NCBI GenBank assembly: GCA_023213315.1
Contig: JAKCPI010005267.1
Coordinates: 80,093 to 144,092 of the forward strand
Reading direction: 5' to 3'
Origin: Euborellia annulipes
Lineage: Eukaryota; Arthropoda; Insecta; Dermaptera; Anisolabididae
DNA: 64,000 bases
Shown: positions 45,701-51,479 of the stretch, one piece after another
How the letters are laid out: each line of letters begins with the position of its first letter
Numbering within the stretch: position 1 is the first letter of the stretch
Notes under the pieces: generated by a model
Database searches by the model: none
The model's input: the letters and a program-made list of their open reading frames with translations, nothing else
What the model was told of the DNA's origin: nothing
Position numbers and translations under genes: made by a program

Positions 45701-48398
45701 AACGCATGTTCAAATCCAGCATATAGCAGATTTTTTTCTCCTTCTTTGGGACAACTAAAGGCAGATTAATATACTTCTCCTGGAAGAAGTCTAAATCTCA
45801 AAAAAAAATAAATAAATAAATAAAGAAAAAATTTTGATATTGTGGTGGAGGAGAAAAATATTTAAGCTGGAACCTCTCTTGTTAATTAGTAATTTAATTT
45901 CTACATTCTGACTAACCCTTCTTAAGAGGCTTATTAAGGTTTTATTTTTTTTTTAATAACAAAATGATTATATCAAAAAGAGGAAAGATTTAAATAAAAA
46001 TTCTCATGGGAATTTTTTATATGAAGAAAGAAAGAGAGAGATACTTAAAGTGAATTGACGGAGCCTCCAATTTAAATAAAGGATCACTTGAGAGATTAAT
46101 ATTTTGATTCAATCAGGATGGGAGACAAAGTGACTTGATTTTCTTTTATGGACAAGTGGGTACCTTGATCCTACTATAAAATATTCTTGGGATAATCTCT
46201 TTAAATAAAAAAAGGTTTAATGTACTTTTTATATTATAAAAATGTCAAAATAATATTTGATTAGATTATGAAAAGTCGGAATCGGTAGAGTATTATTAAA
46301 AAAAGTTTACTTTCTCTTTCTATTTATCAGATTATACTGTATTTCTTGTTTAGAGATTTTATTATTAAATTAATTTTTACAGCTTTATATATAACAGAAA
46401 ACAAGAAATTCATACGAAAAAGTTGTTAAAATATGTATATTATAAATAAATTTACTTATTACTTTTTTTACGGTAAGAATCAAATGTGACAGGTGAATGA
46501 CTTTTCATTAGTTCAAACTATCAAAGTCTTATTCCGGTGGGGTGAGGGGGGGACAGAATATATAAAAAAAATTTTTTAAAGGATAATAAAAATTGTAATA
46601 AAGAAATGGGGATACATGAAAATTTTTTATAAAGGTTGACAAGATGACCTCATTGCAAAAAGATCTGGCATCTTTATTAATCAAAAATTCTTAGATCAAT
46701 CTCTTTTGCTCAACTTACCTAGTTCGCTTTCGAGATGTTCAAACCGCTCTCTCCTCTCTCTCTTAATACGATTATTTAAAAACACTTATTTAACATGGCA
46801 AGCATATATTTTCACACGATATTAATAAATAAATAACGAGGAAAGTTTAATATTAAAGAGAAATTGACACTCGCGAGTCTTAACACTGAGATAGGTCAAG
46901 AGATCAAACGGAAGCTAACAACAAAATGAAATCGGGGTTCGCTACAATCAACATGAGAGTTGGCGCGGCCAATTTCATTATTATGAAAAATATTATTTCA
47001 TAAATTTGAAATTTTGTTATACTGCGGTTAAATTATTTGTTATTAAAAAAAAAAATTATAATAATTATTTACAAATGGAATGATATTTGTTAAAGTTTTT
47101 TGTTATTTATTATATTTTCAAAAGGATTATATTTTCATATTAGGTTAAGTTCAATATTTAATGAATAGATGGCAGAGTATGCTTTATCTGAATATGAAAT
47201 AATTTAAAATAGATTGTTCTTTTTCGGTGCCTATAATTAAAACCCGGATTTTTATGCAATAAAAACCCTTAAATATGCCATATAATATGCAGTGAAAGTA
47301 TTAAAATATGCAATATACTGGGTATGACAAAAATATCAAGTAAATGGCTCCAATTAAATCATGATTTTTAAAAAATAAATATTGTAAATATATATTGATA
47401 TATAAGTTACAATAAAAAAATATTAAAAAATTTGGTGTGACTGGTCTCACAGAACACATCTTTCTCTTACCTTTAGAAAGGGCATGGGATTAACTAGGGG
47501 GTGCCAGGGGGCCCGCCCCCAGCAGAAGGCTCGTACCCCCCCCCCAAAAAACCCCCCTTCCCAAAAAAAAAAGAAAAAATGGGGGGGTTGGGGCCCCCCG
47601 GGGGGGGGTGGCCCCCCCCCCCCCCCCGGGGGGTGGTGGGTCCCCCCCCCCCCTTCCCGGGGGGGGGGTCTTCCCCCCCCCCCCCGCCGCGGTGGGTTTT
47701 CCTCTTTTCCCCCCGTGCCCTGGGGCCCCCCGCCCCCCCCCCCCCCTGTTTTCGTTGCCTTGGTTTTGTGGTTGTTTTTTTTTTTTTTTTCCATTAAAAT
47801 CTCGACATCGAACTATTGACATGAATCCAATACTTTCTCTCTATTTAGATTCAATGGCCCTTAGAGGCAAGATTAGTGCTCCTAAGGGCAGGAGTAAAAA
47901 ACTCAATAATAACTGTTACAATAAATAATTGAGGACTAAATAATGACGGTTTACTAAGGAAAGAAACTTTAATTCGTTGTAGTAGAAAAGGCAGCTTTAT
48001 TAAAAAAAAAAAAAAATATATGCATAAAGAACGCCCTAAATAAACTCCTAAATATAACTGATGCTTTTTGCTCACCTGGTGTAGGTCGATGGTGATGGTG
48101 ACATATTGGTTAGCCTGGCCCTGATATAGACTGGGCGACTGCCACCAAGTACCAGGTTTGCCGTCGATGAGATTCTCAACGCCATGGAATTTGGCCTGGT
48201 CATGGGCGGAGGAACGTTGATCACAGATGGAGCAAGAGGATGGGGTACCGCCGGCCCCAGTTGGTAAATTCTTGCAGAAGAGTTCAGGTCCCGAAGAGCC
48301 ACAGGTTGCGTTCGCCACTACTTTAGCCTGTGGCGAGAGATTTACTACCGATGGGTATAAGGGACGCCACCCCGTCGTTTCTTCGCCGAGTAGCCCAT
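18465..48398 (-). CDS. Laminin subunit alpha (alpha-1/2, wing-blister-like), N-terminal short arm, partial gene
   Basis: Twelve exons on the minus strand (48076-48398, 42587-43000, 42287-42499, 34043-34264, 29410-29571, 28295-28588, 27546-27809, 25913-26160, 25621-25849, 23403-23623, 18822-19006, 18465-18755) have GT/AG borders and keep one frame across every junction, giving about 1,021 codons. Domain order is LN, about four and a half LE repeats, L4, then LE repeats. Laminin alpha chains assemble with beta and gamma chains into secreted basement-membrane heterotrimers; the LN domain mediates network polymerisation. The alpha assignment rests on NATCGSSGPELFCK, SWILERSIDG and the segment FSKIQPLEGGE joined to IHTSLL; gamma chains share the domain order but not these words. 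The signal-peptide exon (right) and the rest of the chain (left) are missing. The intron 34265-42286 hosts a receptor gene on the other strand. Confidence 0.95.
18822..19006 (-). CDS. Laminin alpha exon K: LE repeats
   Basis: Reads CGPGYFGSPLQGIACQLCEC, CDHITGRCLECPGNTEGW and CERCKPGFWGNANNASC. It begins with one base and ends with one base of split codons that match exons J and L. Several GC-rich stretches contrast with the AT-rich intron. Confidence 0.93.
19325..19795 (+). repeat. R1 family copy, 5' truncated and interrupted
   Basis: Starts within GTGAATTTTAATAAAAATCG, contains CATCAGTAAAGTACTAGTAC, a G run at 19479-19494, a duplicated AGCTCAATTCCT segment around an A run at 19588, and ends AATCTCGACATCGAATTTTT with a hairpin-like GAGGTAAGAGAAAGTAA. 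Confidence 0.75.
19796..22730. repeat. Possible 2.3-kb dispersed element (R3), otherwise AT-rich
   Basis: 20120-20240 (CTCTTACCTCG, GATTATTTAAAAACACTT) and 22310-22370 (AATAGATGGCAG, TTTGAAATAATTAACT) recur in the same order at 46700-46810 and 47165-47210, suggesting a long and a short version of one element. No coding frame. 21535-21660 is a decayed fragment of the TTAA MITE family. Confidence 0.35.
22735..22920 (+). mobile_element. tRNA-derived SINE (family B, diverged)
   Basis: Box A-like TGGCCTAGTTGTAGCGCG and box B GGGTTCGGATCC, then GATGATTTTATTTAAGCCAT as in the SINE-B copies at 25110 and 59508. Confidence 0.6.
23403..23623 (-). CDS. Laminin alpha exon J: LE repeats
   Basis: 73 codons plus two bases. 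Starts ECQHNTTGVGCTECLPGFYG, directly continuing GLCS of exon I, then CRPCACPL and YVCTACALGHVGSKCE. The donor GTACCA leaves AG, completed by A in exon K to give arginine (KCER-CGPGY). Confidence 0.92.
24020..24073 (-). ncRNA. Hammerhead-like motif
   Basis: Minus strand GAACTC, TAGCC, ATGAAGA, stem II GGTC...GACC, GAAACGTC, GC, TGT, GAGTTC. Stem I pairs as GAACTC/GAGTTC plus GC/GC around an internal loop. The first core base is A instead of C. Confidence 0.5.
24076..24314. mobile_element. hAT-like MITE inside the foldback loop
   Basis: Ends CAGTGGCGGATTAATGC and TTTAATCCGCCCCTG, with perfect 8-bp duplications GAGTTCAG (24068-24075, 24315-24322). Contains an inverted SINE-A tail (24113-24210). 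Confidence 0.85.
24349..24402 (+). ncRNA. Hammerhead-like motif, partner arm
   Basis: Mirror of 24020-24073: GAACTC, ATGAAGA, GGTCGCATAGTCGACC (stem II), GAAACGTC, GAGTTC. Confidence 0.5.
24707..24936. mobile_element. hAT-like MITE
   Basis: Ends CAGTAGCGTAGCCAGG and AATACGCCACTG, flanked by perfect 8-bp duplications AGACCTGG (24699-24706, 24937-24944). No coding content. Confidence 0.85.
25108..25400 (-). mobile_element. tRNA-derived SINE (family B)
   Basis: The minus strand begins with a tRNA-like head (GGGGCTTGGAGTAGTTGGTA, box B GCGGGTTCGGACCC), then CCATTTGGATACCAAATGGC, TGTGTGTGAATGTGAGTG and a poly(A) tail (T run on plus, 25117-25138). A close plus-strand copy is at 59508-59785. Confidence 0.85.
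25621..25849 (-). CDS. Laminin alpha exon I: end of L4, return to LE repeats
   Basis: One base plus 76 codons. LESVSWPFGV closes L4; VEQCLCPPGYEGLSCESCSYGY is the hallmark of the LE half that resumes after L4, followed by CHKCECNGHASTCDPVTGLC. Donor GTTAGC at 25620, phase 0. Confidence 0.94.
25913..26160 (-). CDS. Laminin alpha exon H: second half of L4 domain
   Basis: 82 codons plus two bases. GSNGVRLASGESSYNG, ATVSIPLFEEFWYL and LMSVLADLKYLLLRG are the second half of the L4 fold. It starts in phase 0 and ends AG before GTCAGT, leaving a split serine codon completed by exon I. Confidence 0.93.
26163..27545. other. Laminin intron with a hammerhead-like motif and a SINE
   Basis: 26395-26445 (minus) reads TGCGATTGGCGTCC then TAAACGTCGACC next to a GCAGCCAGGAG word shared with other hammerhead foldbacks. 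26270-26345 is a small foldback (TTTTGTTTTCCGTTT / AACCGAAAACAAAA). 26939-26968 is a 12-bp hairpin. No gene. Confidence 0.4.
26478..26628 (-). mobile_element. tRNA-derived SINE head (family D)
   Basis: Minus strand GAGGCTCGTGGCTAATCGGA, an anticodon-like region and box B GGATTCAAATCCC. The downstream body is AT-rich. Not a functional tRNA. Confidence 0.45.
27546..27809 (-). CDS. Laminin alpha exon G: first half of laminin IV (L4) domain
   Basis: 88 codons, phase 0. VEVLDGWLVTDLRVSHK, YFWMAPEKLYSGNRLASYGA and LSFTLGW match the laminin IV domain, which interrupts an LE repeat. The open frame runs on for 13 codons, but the GTAAGC donor at 27545 is chosen because it joins APDAVLY directly to GSNGVRLASG in exon H, as in other L4 domains. 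Confidence 0.93.
28295..28588 (-). CDS. Laminin alpha exon F: LE repeats 3-5
   Basis: 98 codons, phase 0 at both ends. CDCREGYTGSRCERCAPGF and CRCKQGTEGPKCDRCRSGHF are two LE cores; CYCSGVSQHC opens the split LE repeat that the L4 domain interrupts. The donor at 28294 (GTAATC) fits the join to exon G. Confidence 0.94.
28589..29409. other. Laminin intron, AT-rich, nothing recognised
   Basis: Short poly(A)/poly(T) runs only; no repeat match within the window. Confidence 0.4.
29410..29571 (-). CDS. Laminin alpha exon E: LE repeats 2-3
   Basis: 54 codons, phase 0 at both ends. ENTTGVNCEECLPGWFRP is the classic LE core; the exon continues CLRCPKECVSGASGTTGLC. Its start joins exon D (VCLNC-T-ENTTGVNC) to give a continuous LE repeat. 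GT donor GTAATC, acceptor TCTTAG. The plus-strand open frame over this exon is a shadow. Confidence 0.93.
29930..30225. repeat. Foldback with hammerhead-like centre
   Basis: Arms ATTAAGGTAGACAATAATAA / TTATTATTGTCTACCTTAAT and GACAGGATCTATTGA / TCAATAGATCCTGTC. The centre (30083-30117) reads CTGATGATGGCTAAACGACG then AAATTG, a degenerate hammerhead core. Confidence 0.7.
30352..30722. mobile_element. hAT-like MITE with G/C-rich interior
   Basis: Ends CAAGGGCGGATAC and GGATCCGCCCTTA, 8-bp flanks CTCTGATC / CTCTGACC (7 of 8). The interior (30545-30680) is a second inverted pair (GTAACTAGGGTGG / TCCCTAGTTAC), probably a nested relative. Confidence 0.75.
30773..30955. mobile_element. MITE, copy of the 62470 family (diverged)
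   Basis: Shares ACTCGAGAGTGGAGCCTTGA, AAATGCTTAGCTGTCGGAAG and TTTATTTATTTTAAAAATA with 62470-62637; the right end is decayed. Confidence 0.6.
30940..31010 (+). repeat. tRNA-like fragment
   Basis: CAGAGTTAGAGATCCCGAC and a box B-like GTGTTCGCATCCCG; probably a SINE head. Too degenerate for a tRNA gene. Confidence 0.3.
31011..32146. other. AT-rich DNA with a GA/CT-rich island
   Basis: 31490-31740 is a higher-complexity island (AGAGAGAGAAAGAGAGAAAA, TACTCCTCCTCCTCCTCC). No gene. Confidence 0.35.
32147..32542 (+). mobile_element. MITE with TTAA duplication (copy 2)
   Basis: Ends GGGCCCGTCTCGAAAA and TGAGACGCGCACC, flanked by TTAA at 32143-32146 and 32543-32546. About 90% like copy 1 by eye. 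Confidence 0.8.
33116..33264 (-). mobile_element. Truncated TTAA MITE (copy 4) next to a hAT-like terminus
   Basis: 33136-33264 is the reverse of the first third of the family, ending CGAGACGCGCACC before TTAA. Immediately left is CAGGGGCGTATATAGAAATT, the start of the hAT-like MITE seen complete at 61195. Confidence 0.65.
34043..34264 (-). CDS. Laminin alpha exon D: LE repeats 1-2
   Basis: 74 codons, phase 0 at both ends. Cysteine-rich: CECEHGTCGRKCEECCPMF completes the first LE repeat, and CKACECFGRASAC through GGGVCLNC starts the second, with the RHLSIDTQGQRKGGG insert typical of the second LE repeat of laminin alpha-1/2 and beta chains. Two other open frames over this exon are shadows. 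Confidence 0.94.
34425..35015. mobile_element. Inverted-repeat element, about 600 bases
   Basis: Left arm 34425-34600 and right arm 34850-35015 are reverse complements (GGAGTGTACGGCCTTCCC / GGGTAGGCCGTACACTCC; AAGGGTTCGTCTAAAAAAAA / TTTTTTTTAGACGAGCCCTT). No transposase. It lies between laminin exon D and the receptor gene. Confidence 0.75.
35021..36205. other. Upstream region of the ionotropic receptor
   Basis: AT-rich with poly(A)/poly(T) runs; no TATA or other promoter element can be singled out. Open frames are low complexity. Confidence 0.3.
36206..36371 (+). CDS. Ionotropic receptor exon 1 (signal peptide)
   Basis: 55 codons plus one base. The start is the first ATG of the frame and is followed by a hydrophobic stretch (WILIFFYLFNFI). 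The G before GTCAAT combines with AT of exon 2 to give aspartate. Confidence 0.85.
36206..41770 (+). CDS. Ionotropic receptor (divergent iGluR, IR75/IR64a-like), complete nine-exon gene
   Basis: Exons 36206-36371, 36534-36694, 37287-37520, 37595-37713, 37779-37949, 38790-39004, 39433-39641, 40950-41221 and 41494-41770 have GT/AG borders and join in one frame of 608 codons including the stop. IRs are protostome chemosensory ligand-gated cation channels of ciliated sensory neurons. Features: signal peptide (1-19), short amino-terminal domain, S1 lobe (about 188-290, with NLSIHNNFGYLMGKDGLMDG), TM1 (309-330), pore loop (340-356), second TM helix (367-396, LFFFLLILAVFFDTCYSAA), S2 lobe with GLSKVRTGEWAFHTNI and FDEAEKCALQEL, final TM (557-579) and a short charged tail. 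EEAEKCALQE-like wording points to the IR75/64a/31a group; a co-receptor role is unlikely because there is no long N-terminal domain. AATAAA occurs about 170 bases after the stop. Confidence 0.93.
36534..36694 (+). CDS. Ionotropic receptor exon 2 (amino-terminal region)
   Basis: Only one frame is open (YFFWSKSFSQNGFRCNPFP); it begins with two bases and ends in phase 0 before GTATGA. No conserved domain is visible; this is the variable ectodomain. Confidence 0.85.
37287..37520 (+). CDS. Ionotropic receptor exon 3 (amino-terminal region)
   Basis: 78 codons, phase 0 at both ends; contains HEWFIYPDL, VVRLDSRVTFL and RKIFRVGSHLL, comparable to the region before the ligand-binding domain in IR75-group receptors. 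Donor GTAAGA. Confidence 0.88.
37595..37949 (+). CDS. Ionotropic receptor exons 4-5 (S1 ligand-binding lobe)
   Basis: Exons 37595-37713 and 37779-37949, separated by a 65-base intron. They encode NEIGLDVTYLLSELYNF-H-INLSIHNNFGYLMG and GVVGLLQTKELEMCSGI, the standard order of an IR S1 lobe. The canonical glutamate-binding arginine cannot be assigned with certainty. Confidence 0.9.
38060..38200. repeat. Foldback with hammerhead-like motif in receptor intron 5
   Basis: Arms GAAGAAAAGAATTGCAGCTA / TAGCTGCAATTATTTTCTTC. The plus strand centre reads GATGGTCTTGACCAAGACC then GAAACGTC: stem II GGTCTTG/CAAGACC is perfect, but CTGA is lost. Confidence 0.65.
38790..39004 (+). CDS. Ionotropic receptor exon 6 (TM1 and pore loop)
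   Basis: FIFRRPPISASKNIYALAF leads into TM1 (VWAALMLMTALSAIVLCTTE) and the pore loop GWVDYFFSAIGVMALQ. Split codons at both ends match exons 5 and 7. Confidence 0.93.
39115..39165 (+). ncRNA. Degenerate hammerhead-like motif in receptor intron 6
   Basis: CTGATGATGGCTTTAAACAT then AAAACGTTG. Stem II is broken; a remnant only. Confidence 0.3.
39433..39641 (+). CDS. Ionotropic receptor exon 7 (second TM helix, start of S2)
   Basis: KKISSRVLFFFLLILAVFFD and TCYSAAIVVLLQSP are the IR version of the iGluR gating helix; the S2 lobe starts with IKTLHDLFYSPFKIVLQDAE. The open frame continues past 39641 to 39721, but the GTAAAT donor joins it to exon 8 in phase 0. Confidence 0.92.
40320..40860 (+). 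repeat. R1 family copy in receptor intron 7
   Basis: Hairpin start ATCTGGTGTGACTGATCGCA to CACACCACATTTT, then the full R1 order ending CCTCAAAACGTGTATATCCA. Same strand as the receptor gene. Confidence 0.8.
40950..41221 (+). CDS. Ionotropic receptor exon 8 (S2 lobe)
   Basis: 90 codons plus two bases. Contains IDEGLSKVRTGEWAFHTNIE, ILETFDEAEKCALQELYMYP and RDSPYQNHMRR, the characteristic end of IR S2 lobes. Donor GTAAGT. Confidence 0.94.
41494..41770 (+). CDS. Ionotropic receptor exon 9 (last TM and tail)
   Basis: LVLINEVGLRKRVEKLWYPE precedes the final membrane helix AILLYSIGITSAIVVFIIEL and a short lysine/glutamate-rich cytoplasmic tail ending at TAA 41768-41770. A poly(A) signal AATAAA lies near 41943. 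Confidence 0.93.
42040..42245. repeat. Foldback with hammerhead-like arms
   Basis: Arms AACAGAAGAAAATGCAGCC / GACTGCATTTTCTTCTGTT-like ends and AATATATTTTCAACAGCTGA / TCAGCTGTTGAAAATATATT. The right motif (42153-42198, plus): CAAC, CCGAATA, stem II GGCTTT/AAAGCC, GAAACGTC, GTTG. Lies just downstream of the receptor and ends near laminin exon C. Confidence 0.75.
42287..42499 (-). CDS. Laminin alpha exon C: end of LN and first LE half
   Basis: 71 codons, phase 0 at both ends. Continues LN with IHTSLLSVGGG, WRLARFVRLRLQ and YYAIRDVSVAGRC, then opens the first LE repeat with CNCHGHAAEC. This is the left edge of the LN-coding block and the right neighbour of the 8-kb intron that contains the plus-strand ionotropic receptor. 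Confidence 0.95.
42587..43000 (-). CDS. Laminin alpha exon B: middle of LN domain with a charged insert
   Basis: 138 codons, phase 0 at both ends. It begins VYEIIHVIVKCANSPRPASW and ends FSKIQPLEGGE, both standard laminin alpha LN sequence. Between RYGLP and VLCTTQFSK lies about 60 residues that are unusual: a basic block (RRGHRRKSKRSR) followed by a strongly acidic block (EEDDFDEEEQ, ADEEDVDRD, LLEDED). Vertebrate alpha-1/2 chains have a much shorter loop here. KSKR resembles a proprotein-convertase site (inference). Confidence 0.95.
43001..44084. other. Laminin intron with CT-rich island
   Basis: 43600-43920 is a higher-complexity island. A minus-strand open stretch there (FNEEEDVLEEKTIEGGGG) lacks a convincing acceptor. 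No gene called. Confidence 0.3.
44085..44515 (-). repeat. R1 family copy
   Basis: Reverse of R1, from AGAGGTAAGAGAAAGTATTG through AAATTTGATGTCGAGATTTT and GTACTAGTACTTTACTGATG; the hairpin end is missing. Confidence 0.8.
44540..44690. repeat. Small foldback
   Basis: GACCATTTTCAACG and ACTTTAACACTTTA reappear inverted as TAAAGTGTTAAAATTGA and GAAAATGGTC. Confidence 0.65.
44838..45052. repeat. Tandem duplication, two units of about 108 bases
   Basis: AATTCTTCTTTT, ATTAAAAATTTCC, GAATATTT and AATAGGCAAAACG occur twice in the same order with about 85% identity. Lies just downstream of the mini-exon gene. Confidence 0.75.
45080..45583 (-). CDS. Candidate four-exon small gene, unknown charged protein
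   Basis: Four short minus-strand open segments, all multiples of three with phase-0 GT/AG borders: 45557-45583 (MSEYHIIIE), 45403-45486 (PELTEVEGDGGGGEARRWEE and ITKRKTKP), 45298-45336 (QKLKEENREGEVV) and 45116-45205 (INIDDIFLEDRLEKRSSRRK and PKDGSFAITG). Joined they give 80 codons without a stop. If the last donor is not used the frame ends at TAA 45080-45082, overlapping an AATAAA, for a 92-residue protein. The product would be very rich in Glu, Lys and Arg, with no membrane segment or known domain that I recognise. It lies inside the laminin intron 43001-48075 on the same strand, so it is either a nested gene or the 5' part of a larger one. Chance alignment of four exons is unlikely but not excluded. 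Confidence 0.5.
45584..47424. other. Laminin intron, mostly AT-rich; R3-like fragment
   Basis: 46700-47215 carries both ends of the R3 repeat (see 19796-22730) in shorter form, including TCTCTCTTAATACGATTATT and AATAGATGGCAG. No gene. Confidence 0.35.
47425..47850 (+). repeat. R1 family copy interrupted by G/C homopolymer sequence
   Basis: R1 start (TTTGGTGTGACTGGTCTCAC) and R1 end (AAAATCTCGACATCGAACTA) flank 47478-47790, a tract of long G, C and T runs with no counterpart in other R1 copies. Confidence 0.7.
48076..48398 (-). CDS. Laminin alpha exon A: start of LN domain
   Basis: Encodes the first half of the LN domain, with LYPSVVNLSPQAKVVANATC, GPELFCK, CSICDQ, IDGKPGTWWQSPS and VTITIDLHQ. 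The acceptor follows a pyrimidine-rich tract ending TTATAG, and the first two bases complete a codon begun in an unseen upstream exon. The donor is GTGAGC, phase 0. The upstream exon with the start codon and signal peptide must lie above 48398 and was not found. Confidence 0.95.
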
Positions 48399-48454
48399 CT
48401 ATAACAGGCAGAAGAAAAATGTAAGGAAAAAAATTAAAATTTTACTCATTCTTA

Positions 48455-48870
48455 CCTTATATATGAAATATATAGAGAGAGAAAGTATTGCGATCATTCG
48501 ATGTCGAGATTTTGATGGATATACATGTTTTGAGGTCCCTTGAGTCCAAAAAAGTGGGTCCGCAAATTAGTCTGTCTGTGTGTAACGATTTTTAGCGTGA
48601 AGGAATTGAGCTACTGGATTGAAATTTTATATTTAAGTTAGGTACCCTCCCGAACACTCAAAATAAGCTTTTGAACAAAATCGGCTAAAAAGTACTAGTA
48701 CTTTACTGATGCACTTTTTTAGTTTTTTTTCAATTTTCTCAAAATTCGCTCCACCAAAATTGTTTAAAATTCAAAAATCAATTATTTTTTACATGCTCTT
48801 TAAAATGTATATTCTTATTTTGCCATAAAAGTGTTTTGAAGAACACTTTACTCTTGTACTTCATAGGAAA
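48455..48870 (-). repeat. R1 family copy upstream of laminin exon A
   Basis: Reverse of R1 (GAGAGAAAGTATTG, TCGATGTCGAGATTTTGATG, AAGTACTAGTACTTTACTGA). Begins 55 bases beyond the exon A acceptor. Confidence 0.8.
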
Positions 48871-48889
48871 AAGTTAAGATTTTTTCAGT

Positions 48890-49300
48890 TACAGATCAGT
48901 TACTGATGTGTGTATAAAACCTTTTTTAATTTAAGTCTACAAAAAAATAACAAATTATGGGTAACTGTCGGAAACCCCCGTCTCTTTCCTTTGATAATCG
49001 AAATTTGTCATATGTCATGTGTAGCGATATGTTTGATTCGAACAATTTTGGAGAGGATATAAGAATATATTTTTTAAAGAGCAATCATTGATTTATGAAT
49101 TTTAATCAAAATAGAATAAATTTTGAGAAAATCTAACACATCAGTAAAATGCTCTCGAACGCCTGATCGAATAAACCAATTGATTTATTGGAATCAGGGA
49201 ACTTCAAAACGTGCATTTTTGATCAAATTTTCGACATCGAATTTTCGGCATAATATCAATACTTTCTCTATATATTTAGATAAGAAGAAGTAAAATAAAA
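48890..49300 (+). repeat. R1 family copy, decayed
   Basis: Contains GAATTTTAATCAAAATAGAA, CACATCAGTAAAATGCTC and TTTTCGACATCGAATTTTCG in R1 order. Confidence 0.55.
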
Positions 49301-50334
49301 GTAGAATTTAGGGAACTATCAAAAAAGAAGTAAAAAAATTTAAAATTAAGGTCAATTTTTCCTAGAAGATATTGGAATTTCTGGTAAATTAATTTCACCT
49401 TCTGCCCTTCTATGGTCGCTCGGTATTTTGTTTGCAGGCGTTTTTTTTTTTGTCTTCATACCCTAAAGTCTTAATTATCAACTCAGGATAATCATGATGT
49501 AGCTCCTCTCAACTTTATTCCCATAGGAAAATAATAAGAGGGGAGAAGGACTATCTCTATCAGTAGTCGGCAAACTTTAAAGCTATTCTTTATCTTACAA
49601 ACTGATAAAAAATCGAAAATAGAGGGAGAAGGAAGTTACGGATTATAGGTTTATTTGATATATTGTTGCTAAATAATGCTCAATGAGTTTGTTAAGAAGT
49701 CAGGTCTATTTATGGTTACTTCAGTAAGCAACTTCTTGGGGGATGTCTCTTTACACACTTGTTAGAAATAAAAAAAATTAAGCAAATTTTTGATGTTTCA
49801 GCAGTTACTCAGAGCACCACACTTAAGGGATGTTTGTTTGAATATATAGGACTATCCATTAGTTGAAAGATAATATTTTGTTATGTTTGTATAATTAACA
49901 AAAAAATAAACTTCCTCTAAATTTTCTCTTAATGAACCCTAATCATTCAGCATCTGAATAAAAAACGTCTTTAAGAATAAGAAATTGGATTTTAGAATTT
50001 TTAGAAAACTAAATGAAAAATTTTTGATTTGTCATTATTAACCTGGCATTGCATCAAAATAATTTTTTTCATTTATTGGTGGCCTATTTAAAGTTGGACA
50101 AAATTCCCAAAAAAAAAAGTTCGTTTTCAATACAAAATTAACAATAGTTGCCTAAAGTTTACTTTATATATTATTCAGGTCTTTAAAGCTATTCTTTATC
50201 TTACAAATTGATAGCAAATTGAAAACAGGGGGGAGAGGCTTCCTTCTCCCGGATTATAGATTAATAACTTTGACTGTTTCCACAATAAGACAAAATTAAC
50301 ATTTTTTTGCAACCCTATCTTGACAAATCTGTCA
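49301..50334. other. AT-rich DNA with an internal repeat
   Basis: CTTTAAAGCTATTCTTTATC with CTTACAAA.TGATA occurs at 49575 and again at 50182, a direct repeat about 610 bases apart. No gene. Confidence 0.4.
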
Positions 50335-50760
50335 TTTCAATTCTATGAAGTACAAGAGTAAAGTGTGCTTCAAAAGATTTCAATGGCAAAATTTGAATAT
50401 ACATTTTAAAGAGAATCTAAAAAAATAATTGATTTTTGAAATTTAATCAAAATCGTTGGAGCGAATTTTGAGAAAATCGAAAAAACTGAAAAAGTGCATT
50501 AGTAAAGTACTAGTACTTTTTGGTCGATTTTGTTCAAAAGCTTCGTGTCACGTCCCAGGGGGGTGTCTAACTAAAAATTTCAACCTCCTAGTTCTTTTCG
50601 CCCTTGAGATATTTTTTCAAAGACAGATCATGTTGCAAAAACCACTTTTTTGAACCTCAAAACATGTATATACATCAAAATCTCGACATCGAATTTTTGA
50701 CATGAACCCAATACTTTCTCTAAATATATATTAACATATATAGGTAAAAAAAAGTAAAAA
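50335..50760 (+). repeat. R1 family copy, 5' truncated
   Basis: From CTATGAAGTACAAGAGTAAA to AATCTCGACATCGAATTTTT and the end hairpin near 50750. Confidence 0.8.
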
Positions 50761-51309
50761 TTCCAAAGGACCTAGTGAATAAATTTGATTTTTTTTTAAT
50801 TCAAGTTTTCTTCTTCCTCGCATCACTAGCCATATGACTTTTAATTAATTAAAAATTATTCATCATTCACTATGACAAAATAAATGGGGACCATTAAAAT
50901 CTATGATAATAGACTCTTTGAAATGCAGGGATCCGAAGAGGCTGCTTATTATAACCAAATAACTTTATTAAAATCTTTTATAACTGGAGAGACATAGAGA
51001 AAGAGAGGAATTATAAATAGACATAGGATACTCGTTTTGTTTGTTTGTTTGTAACGAAAAGAAGGAAAAAGAGGTGAGTCTCTCGCTCTTTCTGTGTTGT
51101 GTTAATATATTTTTAAATGTAACCCCCACCCGAGGGGGCTGTAAATAGAAGACAAGCCAAGGCGAATGCCCATTTGGCTAACTGTCTCAATCTATGTCTC
51201 ATCCGATGTCTCATTCAGTCTTATTTAGACGTGTCTCTTACTACTTCCCGTTTAATTCGTCGTCTATTAAAATTTTATAAATAATTTTCTCTCATAATTA
51301 TCATTATCA

Positions 51310-51375
51310 TTACTATAATATAAAGCGCTAGACACTGACTTCCGTTTTATGTTCCTGTTTACCACTCTCTCTCCC
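51310..51375 (-). mobile_element. Tail of the 5S-headed SINE
   Basis: Reverse of the 3' part of the element at 1940-2205 (ACGGAAGTCAGTGTCTAGCG, GAGAGAGTGGTAAACAG). The 5S-like head is absent or beyond recognition. Confidence 0.55.
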
Positions 51376-51479
51376 CAGAGACAGAGGAAGTGGAGTCAGT
51401 GAGGGAAATTTAAAACTTTAAGTGAGAGAGAGAAATTTAAAACTTTAAGTCAGAGAGGGAAATTTAAAACTTTCCAAAA

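Noticed and set aside
46740..46770. U1 snRNA-like start (ACTTACCTAG)
   Set aside because: Similarity stops after about ten bases and the same word occurs in a dispersed repeat at 20.1 kb.
47447..47928. Five overlapping long frames rich in Pro and Gly
   Set aside because: All are translations of G/C homopolymer runs inside an R1 repeat; no codon structure.
18465..48398. Laminin gamma rather than alpha
   Set aside because: Gamma chains share LN-LE-L4-LE order, but the LN wording (NATCGSSGPELFCK, IHTSLL after EGGE) is alpha-type.
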